A model generated the notes under the pieces. That model saw nothing but the letters and a program-made list of their open reading frames with translations. It had not been told where the DNA came from and searched no databases. A program made the translations under genes and the position numbers. A DNA stretch of 64,000 bases from Climacium dendroides. Taxonomy: Eukaryota > Streptophyta > Bryopsida > Hypnales > Climaciaceae. Shown in pieces: positions 46,691-58,440 of the stretch. The stretch's first letter is position 1; each line of letters begins with the position of its first letter. Location of the stretch: NCBI GenBank assembly GCA_950106755.1, contig OX467091.1:27421538-27485537 (forward strand), given 5' to 3'.

Positions 46691-47036
46691 ATAGATGCTT
46701 CCTACCCTAACCAACTGTTGCTTGCAGGGTTAAATTTTCTTTCGATCCTCCCCTTAAACAGATGCTTCGTACCCTTAACCCTGAACAACAGTGTAGCTCG
46801 TCCCGTGTTTTCCTCAATTCGATCTTACCACCGCCTCAGACGTCAATGCAACTAGGCAAAGCAATAGTCCTGTAAAAATTCTCGCATGTTCTCTTTCCAA
46901 AAATTTGAGAATGATGAAGTTCTGTAAAATATCTAATGCTAGTGTTCTTTGATTCTTTAATCGGTAGGTAGATGCAAGTGTGAGGGGTACCACATCTGTA
47001 ATGGATATTATCGGTACGAATATTATCTAGTAATTT

Positions 47037-47216
47037 GTTTTTTTAATAAAATATTTTTTTTAATAAAATATTTTTTTTAATAAAATATTTTTTTTAATAA
47101 AATATTTTTTTTAATAAAATATTTTTTTTAATAAAATATTTTTTTTAATAAAATATTTTTTTTAATAAAATATTTTTTTTAATAAAATATTTTTTTTAAT
47201 AAAATATTTTTTTTAT
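47037..47216. repeat. 17-bp AT minisatellite, about ten units
   Basis: Unit TTTTTTTTAATAAAATA, almost perfect copies. Confidence 0.9.
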
Positions 47217-47296
47217 TTAGTTGATTAACATTACTTAAATTATTTAACTAAAGATTTTTCCAAGATCTTTAAAGGGCCAGCAAGTCAACCGGGCAG

Positions 47297-47345
47297 GAGG
47301 ACCAGAAACGGAGGTAGCTCCCGCTACCCCCATTTTTGGTCTTGG
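47297..47345. mobile_element. Short foldback of the GGGGGTAGC family
   Basis: GGACCAGAAACGGAGGTAGC faces GCTACCCCCATTTTTGGTCT, arms imperfect. Confidence 0.45.
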
Positions 47346-47848
47346 AAGAAGGTGTACGGATGATGAGGCGACCAACCAATCCAACGTCTTTTAGGAAAAT
47401 AATTTTTTTTTGTCTTGTGGAAGTGACTGTAGGGCTTTTTAAACCTCCTTGAAGTTGTCCTAAGTTTTCTCTCTTTCCATGTTGAATGTTTTAATTAGTT
47501 TAATACTTCAACATCAATGGTCCTTGTCAGCGTTAGTGGCATGCCACGTAGAGGGAGATGCCAATTTCAATCACTTGGTTTTGGTAAAACATTTTCTCTT
47601 GGACTGACTATGACAGTGTTTGCTCATTTAACCATATATTCGAAGAAAATGTTTGAAATATTCATATAAATGCCTGTTATTTGTTCGTGGAAGCTGAAAT
47701 GTGAGGAGATAAATATTTATGTTGTGTATAATCTTGCTGTATTCATACATTAATGTTAGTCTTAGTTGTGTCTATGTGAGAGTTTCACGGGGATGTGAAT
47801 TTCATGTTGTAATATAAATAAATCCAAATTGACAGTCATGTTCTATCA

Positions 47849-47950
47849 GCAAGACCAATAATGGGGGTATGGCTAGATAACCCCAAGAAGGCCGTTAGAT
47901 CCGACGACATTCCTAGGAGTATCTTAATGTACCCCCATATCTGGTCTTGC
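47849..47950. mobile_element. 102-bp foldback, GCAAGACCA family
   Basis: GCAAGACCAATAATGGGGGT at the left; the right end inverted reads GCAAGACCAGATATGGGGGT. No coding capacity. Confidence 0.6.
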
Positions 47951-48244
47951 AAACCAAAGGAAGACTTGTAGAATTATGATATTCTCATTTTTAGTGTTGA
48001 ATAAGAATATGTCATGAGAAATAGGAGGAATTGAGAGGGGTAATTTAGAGTTTCCACTTTTTTAGTGTTTTCTTGCATAAAGGAAGTTCTACAAAGCAAT
48101 TTTGGAGTTCAATTTAAGTTGTATACATTTATGAAGTCAATAGAATTTACAATAATATAGCAACCTTTTGATATTTATTTTATCTTCCCATTTGTCATTT
48201 GGTTTTTCTTCCTATTTGTTATAAAAGTTTTTTGTTTGTTTTGA

Positions 48245-48733
48245 TTGTCATTGGCCTACCTCATTCTTATAATGCTTGTGAAGATGGATACAGATGAGAG
48301 TCTGAACGAGTATGCACCTTTACCATTGCCAAGCAATGTGGCAACCCATATTGTAGATGTTGCGCGTACTTCGGAACTTAGGACTCCAGAAGACAGGATT
48401 GTCAACATAGGTAGCCAATCATTGCCTCATGAAGACACTGACTTGGTAAGCCTTGGAGACATTCTTGATGCTTGTGATCGTGCCGCTGAATTAGATGAAC
48501 CTCGTTGCAGTAGGTTCAGCGACCCCAACAGACGAAAACGAAAACAACAAGTGTTTTTTCCTGAGAGTTCTGAGACTGAGTATAGTAGCTCGAATTCTGA
48601 AACGTCAATCTCAATTTCTAGTCCAATAATAGAGGATATTAGAGATTGTGCTTGCAGCTCTGGTTTGGGCAAGCATGAAATTGTCCTCATCCACTTGAGC
48701 TCCGACTTAGATGGTACTATAGAAATTGATTGA
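48245..48733 (+). CDS. Possible upstream exon of the element B methyltransferase gene
   Basis: An open frame of about 160 codons, acidic and Ser-rich with a basic patch RRKRKQQVFFPESSETEY. No recognised domain. It lies 220 bp before the acceptor TTGTAG that touches the ATG at 48954, which implies an upstream exon. The tail (SSDLDGTIEID) ends at a TGA after a possible donor G|GTACTA. It may be a separate small gene. Element A lacks the equivalent. Confidence 0.35.
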   Translation: MSLAYLILIMLVKMDTDESLNEYAPLPLPSNVATHIVDVARTSELRTPEDRIVNIGSQSLPHEDTDLVSLGDILDACDRAAELDEPRCSRFSDPNRRKRKQQVFFPESSETEYSSSNSETSISISSPIIEDIRDCACSSGLGKHEIVLIHLSSDLDGTIEID

Positions 48734-48953
48734 GTTTGGAAGGAGTAGACACCATTCCATTGCTTCAACATTTGTATTACTTAACCATTGGTGTTATCAT
48801 ATTTCTTTCCATTACGTATTACTTTTACAATTTTTTGTAATGAGACACTTTTTACCATCATAGTAAAGATTTGTTGTATAAATTTAAATTGTAATTTCAT
48901 GAAGACATATTCATACTTCCCGATTGACTTAAAAAATGTACATGATATTGTAG

Positions 48954-51900
48954 ATGGAGGAGTCACCAATTAATCTATCACAGTCAGAGGAAGTTCTATC
49001 AACTCCACCTACCAATGAAAGAGGTTAGTTAGAAATTGGCACTCAAGAAGAAAGAAATACAGAGGTGAATGCTGATGAGGAGGAGGAGGAGAAGGAGTTG
49101 CTGGAAGATGAACTTCGACGGTTGCAGAAGGTGGACTCTGTGGCCACCATTGAGAGTTTGAGGATGAGGCCTCAAAAACACTCACGAATGCACATACCTT
49201 TGTGTAGATTGGTACCTATGCTAATGGTTAGACCCACCCTCTCTTGTGATCTTGTTAAACTTGAGCAAGAATTTGTTCATGGATATCAGGATGGAGCCGT
49301 AGTTTTCTATGTGTCCACAACTAATGAGGCTAGGGAGTCCTCGGAATTCTCAGCAGCTGACATGGAGGCTTGGGGCCCTATATGGAAGGCAGAAAATGAA
49401 ATCTTCAATGATTTTCTTAATTCTGTCTCGAAGCTGAGTCACTTAAAGAACTCCAAGTTCTTTATCTGCGATGGAAATCACCGTCGCTTGGCTTGAATGA
49501 ATCATATTTCTAGGTTGCATGTTGCGGACCGGTCTTGACACATTTCGGTGGACACCATAATTTTGGATACAAAGAGCAGAATAGAGTTGGTCATGCAAAT
49601 TATGCATGACATCAACAAGTAAGTAAAATGACATCATAATTTATTAATTTATTGTTTCCGAGCTTTGACATTCAGAATTCCTAGGTTGAATTTGTATATG
49701 TTTCAGCAAAATACTTATTGTATTGTATGAATTGTAGGTCAACGAAGGATTCCCATATGAAGACCAATTTGGTTCACACTCTGTACCGTGTTCAAAAATA
49801 TGGACTTCTGCCTTTTGAAAAGTTCAATGAAATGTTGAGACCTTCTGAGAGGAAACGTTGTGGTATGCAAGGAGTGAGGAAAACATGGTATTCCATGCCA
49901 ATTGAGGTCTTCACAGCATTTGTTTTTCGGGTGAGAGTCTCAATGTTCTGACAATGTTATATATCTTTCAGTATTTATCATTATTGGATAGCAAGGGCTA
50001 AAGCATTAACAAAATTGATGTAACTGAAATGATACTGATAATATTTTGTAGCAAGAGATAGCACAAGGAGTGGATGCTGCAGTACGAAAGTACAATGAAG
50101 TGACAGCAGTGGATGATAAAAGCAATGAGGGAGTGGCTAATGCCATGAGGACAGGAGCTAAAGAGAAGGCAGCTAAGTTATACGTGAAAATGGGGAAATT
50201 GCTTGCAGTGGCAAACCCTGCTCATGGTCCAGGATTTCTGGAAGAGGTGCTAAATGCATTTGAAGCATGAATTTGTTGTTGCATGTTTTATTTGAATTGT
50301 TAATTTGATGTTGATAAAATCTTATGTGACTTTGAAGGTTGAAAAGCATTGGACCACAAATGAAGTTCCGGAAATGACTTTGGAAAAGCTCCAGATGATA
50401 GCCACTTGCAATACCTCTGCAACTCAGAAGATAAAGTTGTTGAAGTGGTGGAACTCATCCGTACCTTCACGGGATGCTAGACGCTTCCCTCTAAAGCCAG
50501 TTTCCGAAGAGAAGTTGGGTCCCTTCCTCAATAAATGGATCTAGTGGGCAGGGGTAAGTGATTGTTTTCATGTGAAATAGCTTTATGTCTGTAATGTCAT
50601 TTTCTTGAAGTGGTGCATTTTATTAATGTTTGACAACAATGAAAATTATTTAACAAGAACATCTTGTAGATTGAGGATTGTGCAGTGGAATACTTCGACA
50701 ATGTGGTCAAGAAAGATGGCCTTACAATCAATATGGCAGTCCCTCTTCAACCAGAGTATCTTTTAGAGTATATAGAGGGATGGAGGAGGAAGATTTGGGA
50801 TCAAGGTTTCGGCCCAGTTTTGAAGGGATCGAATCCTTTCAAGAAGTCCGAAACCTTCTTAAATTTTGATGGCTCAAATGACGCTGTTCGTAGAGTTATT
50901 TTCCGGTATGTTTAAGTGAATTTGGATTTTATGTTTCATCAATTTCTTAGAAGATTAGTATATGTGGTTATTTGTTTTGAGTGTTTGAGTTTTTTAAATG
51001 AAATGAATTAGTTTCTAAAATACAATGACAACATTGAAGGCTACGGTACGATGAACCCCCCCCCAAACCTGCATTAGGTCCAACAGGGGGAGTCGTAAAC
51101 CTTCATTGTACCCTCACTATAGCATTATTTTATAGAATAGTCGTGCATAGTAGAACTTCTTTGGATGCCTAGAATACTTTTGTAGTGAACAACTGTTTCT
51201 GATTTGTTTTTTGAAGTTGAAGTGGTTAGTTGTGTGAAATAACCCTAAACATTGATATTTTAATGAGTATTCAAATTTTGATATGTCATTATTATTAAAT
51301 TTTTTATGTTCTTATCATAGGTACTTCAAGTATGAGCTCTTACAAAAGAACGCCATCTCTAGGGAGGATCTTCCTCCATTTCTGACCACATGGTTGGATC
51401 GGAGTTCTGAAGAATGCATGTATACATCCAGCCAACTGAAGACATTCACCACAGTTCATCTTAGTGGTGGTGCATGGTATTTAGATTGTCCATTGACATT
51501 CACTCATCCATTAGAGGTGGAACTTCGAAAATCATTAGATGGTCTTGGCGTCATTGATGTGGAGGTTCCCAAATTCAACAACTACACTGATCAACAGAAG
51601 AAGAGAGAAATTGCAAGGAGGATGGTTGCTGACAAAAAGAAAGAAAACAAAGAGCAGGAGATTCGTGAGAACAAGGAGAAAAAAGAAGTAGAGCGTCTTG
51701 CGAAATTGGTAGAGAAGGAGAAGGAAAAAGAAAAGGGCAAGGGGAAAAACAAAGGCAAGAAGAAGGAAGAAGGGAACAAACAAGTGCCAACCTCTTCAAC
51801 GGTTGATCAAAACTCGCACATGCAAAGTGGATCGCAAAGTGGAATGAAAAGAAAGGCAGTACTTCCAGATTTCACAGAGGATATGGTGACACAAGGTACT

Positions 51901-53530
51901 CAGGTCATAGTTGTTAGTGATGATGCAGACGTTACTTCAGAGGAATTGATCTTGAACGTCTCTATTGCTAATGTTATGAATAACATGGAGTTTGAGGGAT
52001 CTACATGCTATAGTGAAGTTGCGACCTTTCTAAACAAGGTAAGCATTGTTTTTTTCCTAAAACTTTGAATCTTTTTGGGGGGGATTTTTAAAATTTTCAA
52101 TTGCTATATGAAATATTGATTATTTCAATTAATTTGTTTCTATAGTTCGCATCAGGGAAGCCCCATATGTATGGAGGTAAAGTGAGCCGAGCACCCTTAG
52201 TGGACCTCATCTTTATTGACTGCCAAGAGAATTTACCTGTTCCAGAGGTATCTGTTCCAGAGAAAGCAATACCTTCATGGAATTCAGACCCAGAGTATGA
52301 GGCCATTCAATCGGCTTTCCTCTTTGCAGATATGCACTTACAAGACCATGGTTGCATGATAGTATTTCAGTCATGGTGTGCCGATTCAAAGGGCATTATT
52401 GCAGGATTGTGCGAGTCTTATCCTTCATTGGTGAAGAAGAAGGAATGATTGGGCATCAATCGTATGCACTTAACCTCAGCTGTGGATGACTCTGAAACGG
52501 TTAGTGTTTTCAAATGTTTTCATGATTTTAATGGAAATTGGCATTCTGAAATTGTTGTATTCAATTCTAATATATATTTTTTTTATGACTTCAGACTTTG
52601 AAGTTTGGAATCACTCTTCTGGTGAAGGACCTTGGTGATAAAGAGAAGTCGAAGTTCTTTTTGAAGCGGTCTCAAGCAATGCAGAAGGCGAAAGTAGACC
52701 TCCGCAAGGATGACACATTAATTAACTACACAACTGAAGATACCATGTTGATCAATCCAGAAACCAAAATTCCATGGCAAGGCCCTCGCGAAAAAGATAG
52801 TAGACTCTTCCAATTCCTTATAGAAGGGACAACTGAAGAAGGAGACTTGGTTTTGGACTGCACAGCATCTATTGGTTAGTTTTCATTTCAATAATTGATT
52901 TTTTATATATCTATTGACATAGTGATTCATTCATATCATGAATTGCATTTTGTAAATTGTAGGTGCATCGATTATAGCATGTCGCGGTACGGGACGACAT
53001 ATAGTGGCTTTGGAGGAGGACAATAATTTCTTCAATGGTGTCCTTAGACCCATGAAGAAAACCACTGAAGTAGATGTGATAATAACTGAAACGCAACCAC
53101 CACCACCAATTACATCTTCACAAGATCCAGACGCCATGACTATAGTGCCTCGAAAATTTCCTCGCCGAACTAAACCTAGTAAGTAAGTTTTTCATATTTT
53201 TGGAGTCTCCCTTTACATACTACTTCTTCTATTTTGTAATTCTAATATTCTATCTGTTCTTTTTGCAGGCGTCAAAAATTGATGTCCGCTAATGCATTGA
53301 GGAAGAGACGCATACTTGTTCTAAGTCCGGAAAAGTCTTTTGAGCTTCCAATTTATGCAGAGCAATTAGCATCAGCGTTTGCAAACTTTGGTAGCTTAGA
53401 ACCAAAACGTATAAAAGATACATATGCTCTTAATGTTTTGCAATTCATAGATGGATCAGCATCAGAGGGAAAAGAGACTTCAGAGTCTGAGAATAGCTTG
53501 GCATCTGCAACTGAGTCCACTGCAACTTAG
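48954..53530 (+). pseudogene. ParB-like plus DNA amino-methyltransferase-like protein, element B copy
   Basis: Ten exons (48954-49618, 49738-49930, 50052-50246, 50338-50553, 50670-50905, 51321-52038, 52146-52499, 52595-52874, 52963-53182, 53269-53530) join in one frame of 1,112 codons plus stop. Order: acidic N-terminus; ParB-like domain (IPLCRLVPMLMVRPTLSCDL ... FFICDGNHRRLA); helical middle; Lys/Glu-rich charged region; motif-IV-like DLIFIDCQENLP; motif I DLVLDCTASIGASIIACRGT then GRHIVALEED; basic C-terminus. IV-before-I order is that of beta-class N4/N6 methyltransferases, but the catalytic D/N/S-PP-Y/W is DCQE here. Five premature stops: TAG 49026, TGA 49494, TGA 49536, TAG 50542, TGA 52446; three replace Trp kept in copy A or expected from context. 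ParB-methylase fusions are known in prokaryotic mobile DNA. Substrate and activity unknown. Confidence 0.7.
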
Positions 53531-53819
53531 ATTCATGAGATTGACATATCTCATGAGTCAAATAGTTACGTATTCATTTTCAATATGATTTGATTTCATT
53601 GTGTGTTTTATGGCTACATCTTTAGTATGATTTATTTCCCTTCACAATTTTGCATTCTATATTTTCTATAAAAATTAATCACAATTGATTGTTGCAATTT
53701 TTTATTTCATTTAAGTTTGTAAGTAAGTTAAATTTTTTAATAATGAACTCATATTTTAAAAAAAAAAAAGACACCTACATCCACGGTCATAGGTCCCTCA
53801 CATTTTTTTAATAAAAAAA

Positions 53820-53877
53820 ATTTCCCGCTCACAGGCTCACAAGCTCATGCTCACAAGCTCGCCTGCTAGCAACCCTG
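53820..53877. repeat. Right terminal inverted repeat of element B
   Basis: GCTCACAGGCTCACAAGCTC repeats ending GCTCGCCTGCTAGCAACCCTG. A subterminal CCACGGTCATAGGTCC lies at about 53780. Confidence 0.75.
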
Positions 53878-55667
53878 ACGGCTCCCCAGTCCACTCCTTC
53901 TGGTCTTCCGGATGGTGGTGAAAGTTCCGGATTCACTGGTACCACCGGTGATACTTCAGTAACCACGGATTCCGGATAATTGCCTTCCGGCACCACCAAA
54001 GTTTGCGCGGAGGGGGAAGACGGAGTTACCGGATCCGACTCAGTGGGAGCCAAATACTCCATCATCTCCCTCATCTTTGCTCGGGATGCGTCCATCCATC
54101 TCGCCTGCTCTAATAAGTACTTGATGATGTGAACCCGACTCGAGCTGGCGGATGCGTCGAGGTTGGCTTCAAACAGTTGGGCTTTATTGATACAATCCGC
54201 CGGTACGTCCAAAGAGCTCCGGAGCCGAACTATTCCTTGACACAATGCCGCTATCTGCTGGTGGTGGTCTTCTTCTGTGAGCCGGGCCGTTTCCTAGGCT
54301 GTGCGGAGAGTGCTCTCCAATCCCACGCACTTGGATTCTGAGTCCTGGATTTGGTCTCGCAATGTCCGGTTCTGTACGCGTAACGTTCCCAACTCTGTCA
54401 CCAGCTTCTTTCGTTCTTCTATTAGGAGACCGTTTTGTTGCTCCGCCACCATCAATGCATCCGTCTTCCAGAAGATGGCGTTCTGATCAGTTAGTGCCAT
54501 CTTCCGGCACACCCGTTTGAGAGCCCCCTCGTAATTCTCGCAGATCTTGGTGAGGTCATCCGCCCGCCACACCAAGTGTTGAGCCATCTCCTAGATGTCC
54601 TCTAATGGTGTCCCTCCCAATTGCATGGTGGTCCTGTCTCCCTCTTCTACCTCCATCATCTTGGTTCGGGAGGGTCCAGCCTCAGCCTGAGTGGTAACAG
54701 CATGCGGTCGCACCGGCCCAACCAATTGCATGGAAGGTCGGTCTTCTTCCGGGGCCGGTTGGATCTCCGTCTTCTGCTCCTGAACTTCTTCTTCCCGCGG
54801 CTCTAGTGCGGGAGGATCTTCTGTCGGATTCGCTGGCGGCGTTCTAGTCCGTCGTCGCCTCTTCCTTAGAGGAGTGTGCAGCTCCTCGTCCTCCGTCTCC
54901 TCATCGTCCGCTCCATCTCGAGGCGAGGGTTCTTCTCCCCCGTACTGTTGGAGCTGAACTAGCTCCTTGTAGGCTCTCTCCTCGTTTGCCTTAAGCAGGG
55001 AGTGATGGGCATACAGATGGGACAAATACGCCAGAAGGGGACTCTGTCCCTTCTTTCCGGAATGGAGGGAACGCACCAGGTCCCCGATTAACTCATGGAT
55101 GATGGTTGCCCAATCCATCATCATTTTACCCTGGAGGCTCTCCAAGATGGCGGAGGCTACCTTCGCTACTACTCGCCGCGGCTTGGTTGGATGGAGGATA
55201 GGATTAAGAAATGCTATCACATCCCGGTACTCCGGATTCACCAGGTCGGAAACCTGGTGACCTTCCTTCGGGTTGGCGGGCGCTTGAAATTCGCCCTCCA
55301 TCACCTCCTGATTCTTCTCTATAACCTTGTCCGGCGCCTCTCGGAACTTGTAGACGGCCCTCCATGTATTAACCGTCCATAGGTCTGGCTTTGCCTGGAG
55401 GGTGGTATCCAAGATACCACTTTCTGGACGAAGTATGTCAGACACCAGACTCTCCTCCCGGATGCCCCACGGAACCTCCAGGAGCCCATCACACCCCATG
55501 TTGTTGAGGTTCTCCCGTAGGCGCACCAGTCGGTCCTCCTTAGTAGGAACCTTCGGAACCACCTTCATCACCGGAATGGTCCTTGGTTAGGGCACCGATG
55601 GCGGCATCTCGTCTTTCGAGTCCTTGAACAGATCTTTCAGCTTCCGCCGGCTTGTCCTGGAAGTCAT
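53878..55667 (-). pseudogene. ORFx of retroelement R1, N-terminal and central part
   Basis: ATG at 55665-55667 opens MTSRTSRRKLKDLFKDSKDE. The frame continues through TAA 55587, TAG 54591 and TAG near 54297. It reads VPTKEDRLVRLRENLNNMGC, AKVASAILESLQGKMMMDWA, a basic RKRRRRTRTPP patch, then coiled-coil-like ALTDQNAIFWKTDALMVAEQ and RLRSSLDVPADCINKAQLFE. The copy at 59840-61020 has CAG at both TAG positions. The C-terminal end is beyond element B at 18550-18865. It lies between the (absent) pol region and the LTR, like the extra 3' ORFs of some plant gypsy elements. Function unknown. Confidence 0.6.
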
Positions 55668-56150
55668 CGTGCTCACACACAACCCTCACACAATCTCTCC
55701 CTAACTCTCCTGCTCACAAACTTTCACTTTGGTAACACCTGCACGATCGCAACTCATACAGTCCCTCAATCTACCGGAATTCTCACAAAGCTAGGGAGAC
55801 GGAAAACATTGGTGGAAGAAAAACAAAGAAATACTCATGCCCACTGCCGGCTACAGTCCTCTTCTTATACTGGCCAGGTAGTCGGTTTAGTCGGATGAAT
55901 GTACGGGACAGGTTTTGGCGGCAAAACCCTATCCCTAGTACGGATCTGGTTTCCGGTTTTTAGGGCCGGCGCCGTCATCCGATTTCCGGAACTTTCTAGG
56001 GTTCCGGAATTAGGTTTTTAGCCCTAATGAAGTTTTTCCGGATCCGGAAATCCGGTTTTCCTAAATTAACCTAACTTCCTAGGAGAACTCAAAAACTTTC
56101 CTTTTTAAGGAGACAATTTTTGAATTTTTCCGTCCTATACTAGTATTATG
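55668..56150 (-). other. Upstream part of R1, non-coding
   Basis: CCGGA-rich sequence typical of this retroelement family. Sequence character changes near 56150, which I take as the R1 border or a truncation. No pol homology is seen. Confidence 0.35.
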
Positions 56151-57640
56151 GGTCTAGCATGTGGGATCGCATTCCCACAAATACCATGGATATGGATGAC
56201 AAGCAGCTGGTTAGACGCACATGACAGGGAAGTGATCACCTCGTTGCTGTGAAGAAATGAGGGGCGCACTAATGCCCTCTAGCATGAGGGCTGCAAGAAT
56301 AGACCAAGGGTGAAAGCACTATATACAGTTAGACCACACTGTACTGAGAAGGGAAATGCCACATTCAATTTGAAAGAGAAAGTGTTATATTGAAAGAAAT
56401 GCTATGTTGAAATGTTATATTGAAAGAAATGTTATACTACAAGTATTATATCGAAAAAAATGCTATGTTGAAATGCTTCATTGAAAGAAATACCATACTA
56501 AAAGTGTTGTATCTAAAGAAATGCTATGTTGAAGGAGAATTGTCTTGTTGGGGCCCGTGTGAGGCTATAATACTATGGCCCATATACATCTACAATATAG
56601 TGGGCCATATGAAGCTATCATCTTGTAGGCCATATGAATCTATAATGTGACAATGTTTTCATTTGGATTTGTATGTGAGAAATATTACAAAGTGTATTGC
56701 AGGAAATTTATATGGATGGATCTAATATGTAGAAAATTAATATGGATGGATGTAATAATGTTTGTACTCTCCATTAGTCTTTGACACACGATAACCTATG
56801 TAGAATTCATTTATAGAACAATCTTGAGTCCGTCGGAGGGGTCAATGTGTTGAACCATTTCCAAAAGCGCCGAAGAACAATGCAAATGAAATAGGTACAC
56901 GGGAGCAACCGCCGAAGTTCATTGTTAACCACACCCACTTGGTTATCCGCCATTCTGTTTGCCCAGCCATACTAAGTGCACCCTTGACCGCCTAGCTTGG
57001 TCTTAGTATAGGCTACATATTGACACCCCTATAAGATTCATGGGCAGCAGCCTGCATGCCATAACAAATGATGAGGCCCCCCTCAACACAAGAGCCGCAA
57101 CGTAAGCAACGAGCCAATAACAAAGGCAGGAAGATTGGATGTAGAAACTACTTTCCTCTCTCTTGTTCCACCCAATACTACATGTTGGAAAAAAGTGGTC
57201 TCTCCCTCAACGTCATACGTCCAACCGCATGTACCTCCCTCAAGCTTTCTTGTTAGACAATACGCGGAGCACGTCGGAGCTGCGCACACGCCGCCAATGA
57301 CGACACCCTTTTTTCTAAAGAGAAGCAGACATCACATCCAGGCCCTCCTTGTTTGGGCACACACATTCGTTCGAGGAGCCCACACCTTCCATCATGCACA
57401 TCCGATGTCGCCTAGAACACCTGGGAGAGGTTTTGGATGCATCAAGAGCAGATGTGACTGCAATGCAAGCACGCCGACGAGTTTGTACACGCATCCCATT
57501 TCCACTGTATGCATGAGCTCATACATTTGTTTTTCAGGTCCAGTAATCGTTCTTGTTTGTATGGTACATGCCGACTCTGTCTGAGTATTGCAGTAGGAGG
57601 GAAGGGTCCTGCATCCTAGTATAGGATTTCACTTTCTGTG
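56151..57640. other. Non-coding, simple tandem repeats
   Basis: Diverged repeats of GTTATATTGAAAGAAATG/GCTATGTTGAAA at 56380-56545, then GGGCCATATGAAGCTAT-type repeats at about 56570-56645. No supported gene in the rest. Confidence 0.45.
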
Positions 57641-57647
57641 TCAGGAC

Positions 57648-58440
57648 CTACTGCTTGAGCGGTGTCTCAAGTTGTCCAAAGTATGGGGGATTCTGGGATA
57701 AGTAGTGCGACACGCCCTGATTGCACTTGAGCAAGCTCGCTAGATACGGGCACAACGATCGGGTCAAGAAGTTGTCGTGCTTGCTCCCTACGTACAGGAC
57801 TGGATTAATCACGCTGTACTCCGCATTCAAAATGGACCTATGCGGACTGCAGTCAACGAGCAAGGTTTTGGTGGAATTCGGTACGAAATCCTTGGTTCGG
57901 AGACGTTGCACCACCTTGTGCAAGACCTTGAGGCATAGAAGGCCGCCTGGATGTTCGTCGTATTTAAGGTACGTGTTGCTCACTATGGTAGCATCGTAGT
58001 CATTGAGGCCAAGGTGCATCGAGCAGATGAGTGCAATGCATGGACATGCGGGGTTGGGTCTACAATCGCACTTCCACCACGCTGATCTCTCTACAATGCA
58101 GGTGCAGTTCTCCAAGGTGAGGACGTACAAGTGCTGGGTGTTATAGCCGCGGAAGAAGAATTTCACCACGGGCTTGGCGACGTTGGCCGGTAGTCTGGTC
58201 TAGATGGCTATGCGAAACCTCTTGGCCAAGCCGCTCAAGAAGAGGCACAGATTGGGACGACAACACAACTTGTATTCGCCGAACCTGTGTCGCCTAGTGG
58301 GGTCGAAATCTTCCTTGGACAGTTGCACTTTGCCAATTGGATCCACTCCTTTGCTAACAAGATCCACTATTTTGCCAACGAGATTCGGTCCTTTGACAAC
58401 TTCATCCACTCCTTTGCCAACTGTCGCAACCCGATTTTTT
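57648..58440 (-). pseudogene. FCP1/NIF-like phosphatase domain, broken
   Basis: The minus strand reads DFDPTRRHRFGEYKLCCRPN with LCLFLSGLAKRFRIAI, then a TAG at about 58200 where the FCP1 family has Trp (IAIWT), then VVKFFFRGYNTQHLYVLTLE, LKVLHKVVQRL, NSTKTLLVDCSPHRSILNAE and HDNFLTRSLCPYLASLLKCN. TLLVDCSP corresponds to the HAD motif III region (LLIDDSP in element C), with Cys for the second Asp. The nucleophile motif near the N-terminus is not visible. About 30-bp DNA repeats (GTTGGCAAAGGAGTGGATC) encode VGKGVD-like peptides before the domain. It is not part of element C but belongs to the same domain family. Confidence 0.5.

Larger units (their letters stand above)
42367..48244. other. Interior of element B between its two divergent genes
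   Basis: No supported gene. This should contain the divergent promoters, but it is expanded by small insertions: a MITE (44156-44397), a tandemly duplicated block of about 381 bp (about 45930-46690), foldback elements (46543, 47297, 47849) and a 17-bp minisatellite (47037-47216). 44400-46500 is less AT-rich than the surroundings and could be captured host DNA; its short ORFs show no recognisable domain. Confidence 0.4.
18875..53877. mobile_element. Element B: 35-kb Mutator-like transposon with nested insertions
   Basis: The ends CAACGACGCTAGCATGCGAG and, inverted, CAGGGTTGCTAGCAGGCGAG match element A. A 9-bp duplication (one mismatch) flanks it, and an empty site exists in a related retroelement at 60156-60164. 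The transposase gene (42366 to 19950, minus) and the ParB/methyltransferase gene (48954 to 53530, plus) diverge, with 3' ends about 1.1 kb and 0.35 kb from the two ends. Element C accounts for 18.4 kb of the length, and several MITEs lie in 42.4-48.2 kb. Confidence 0.8.
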
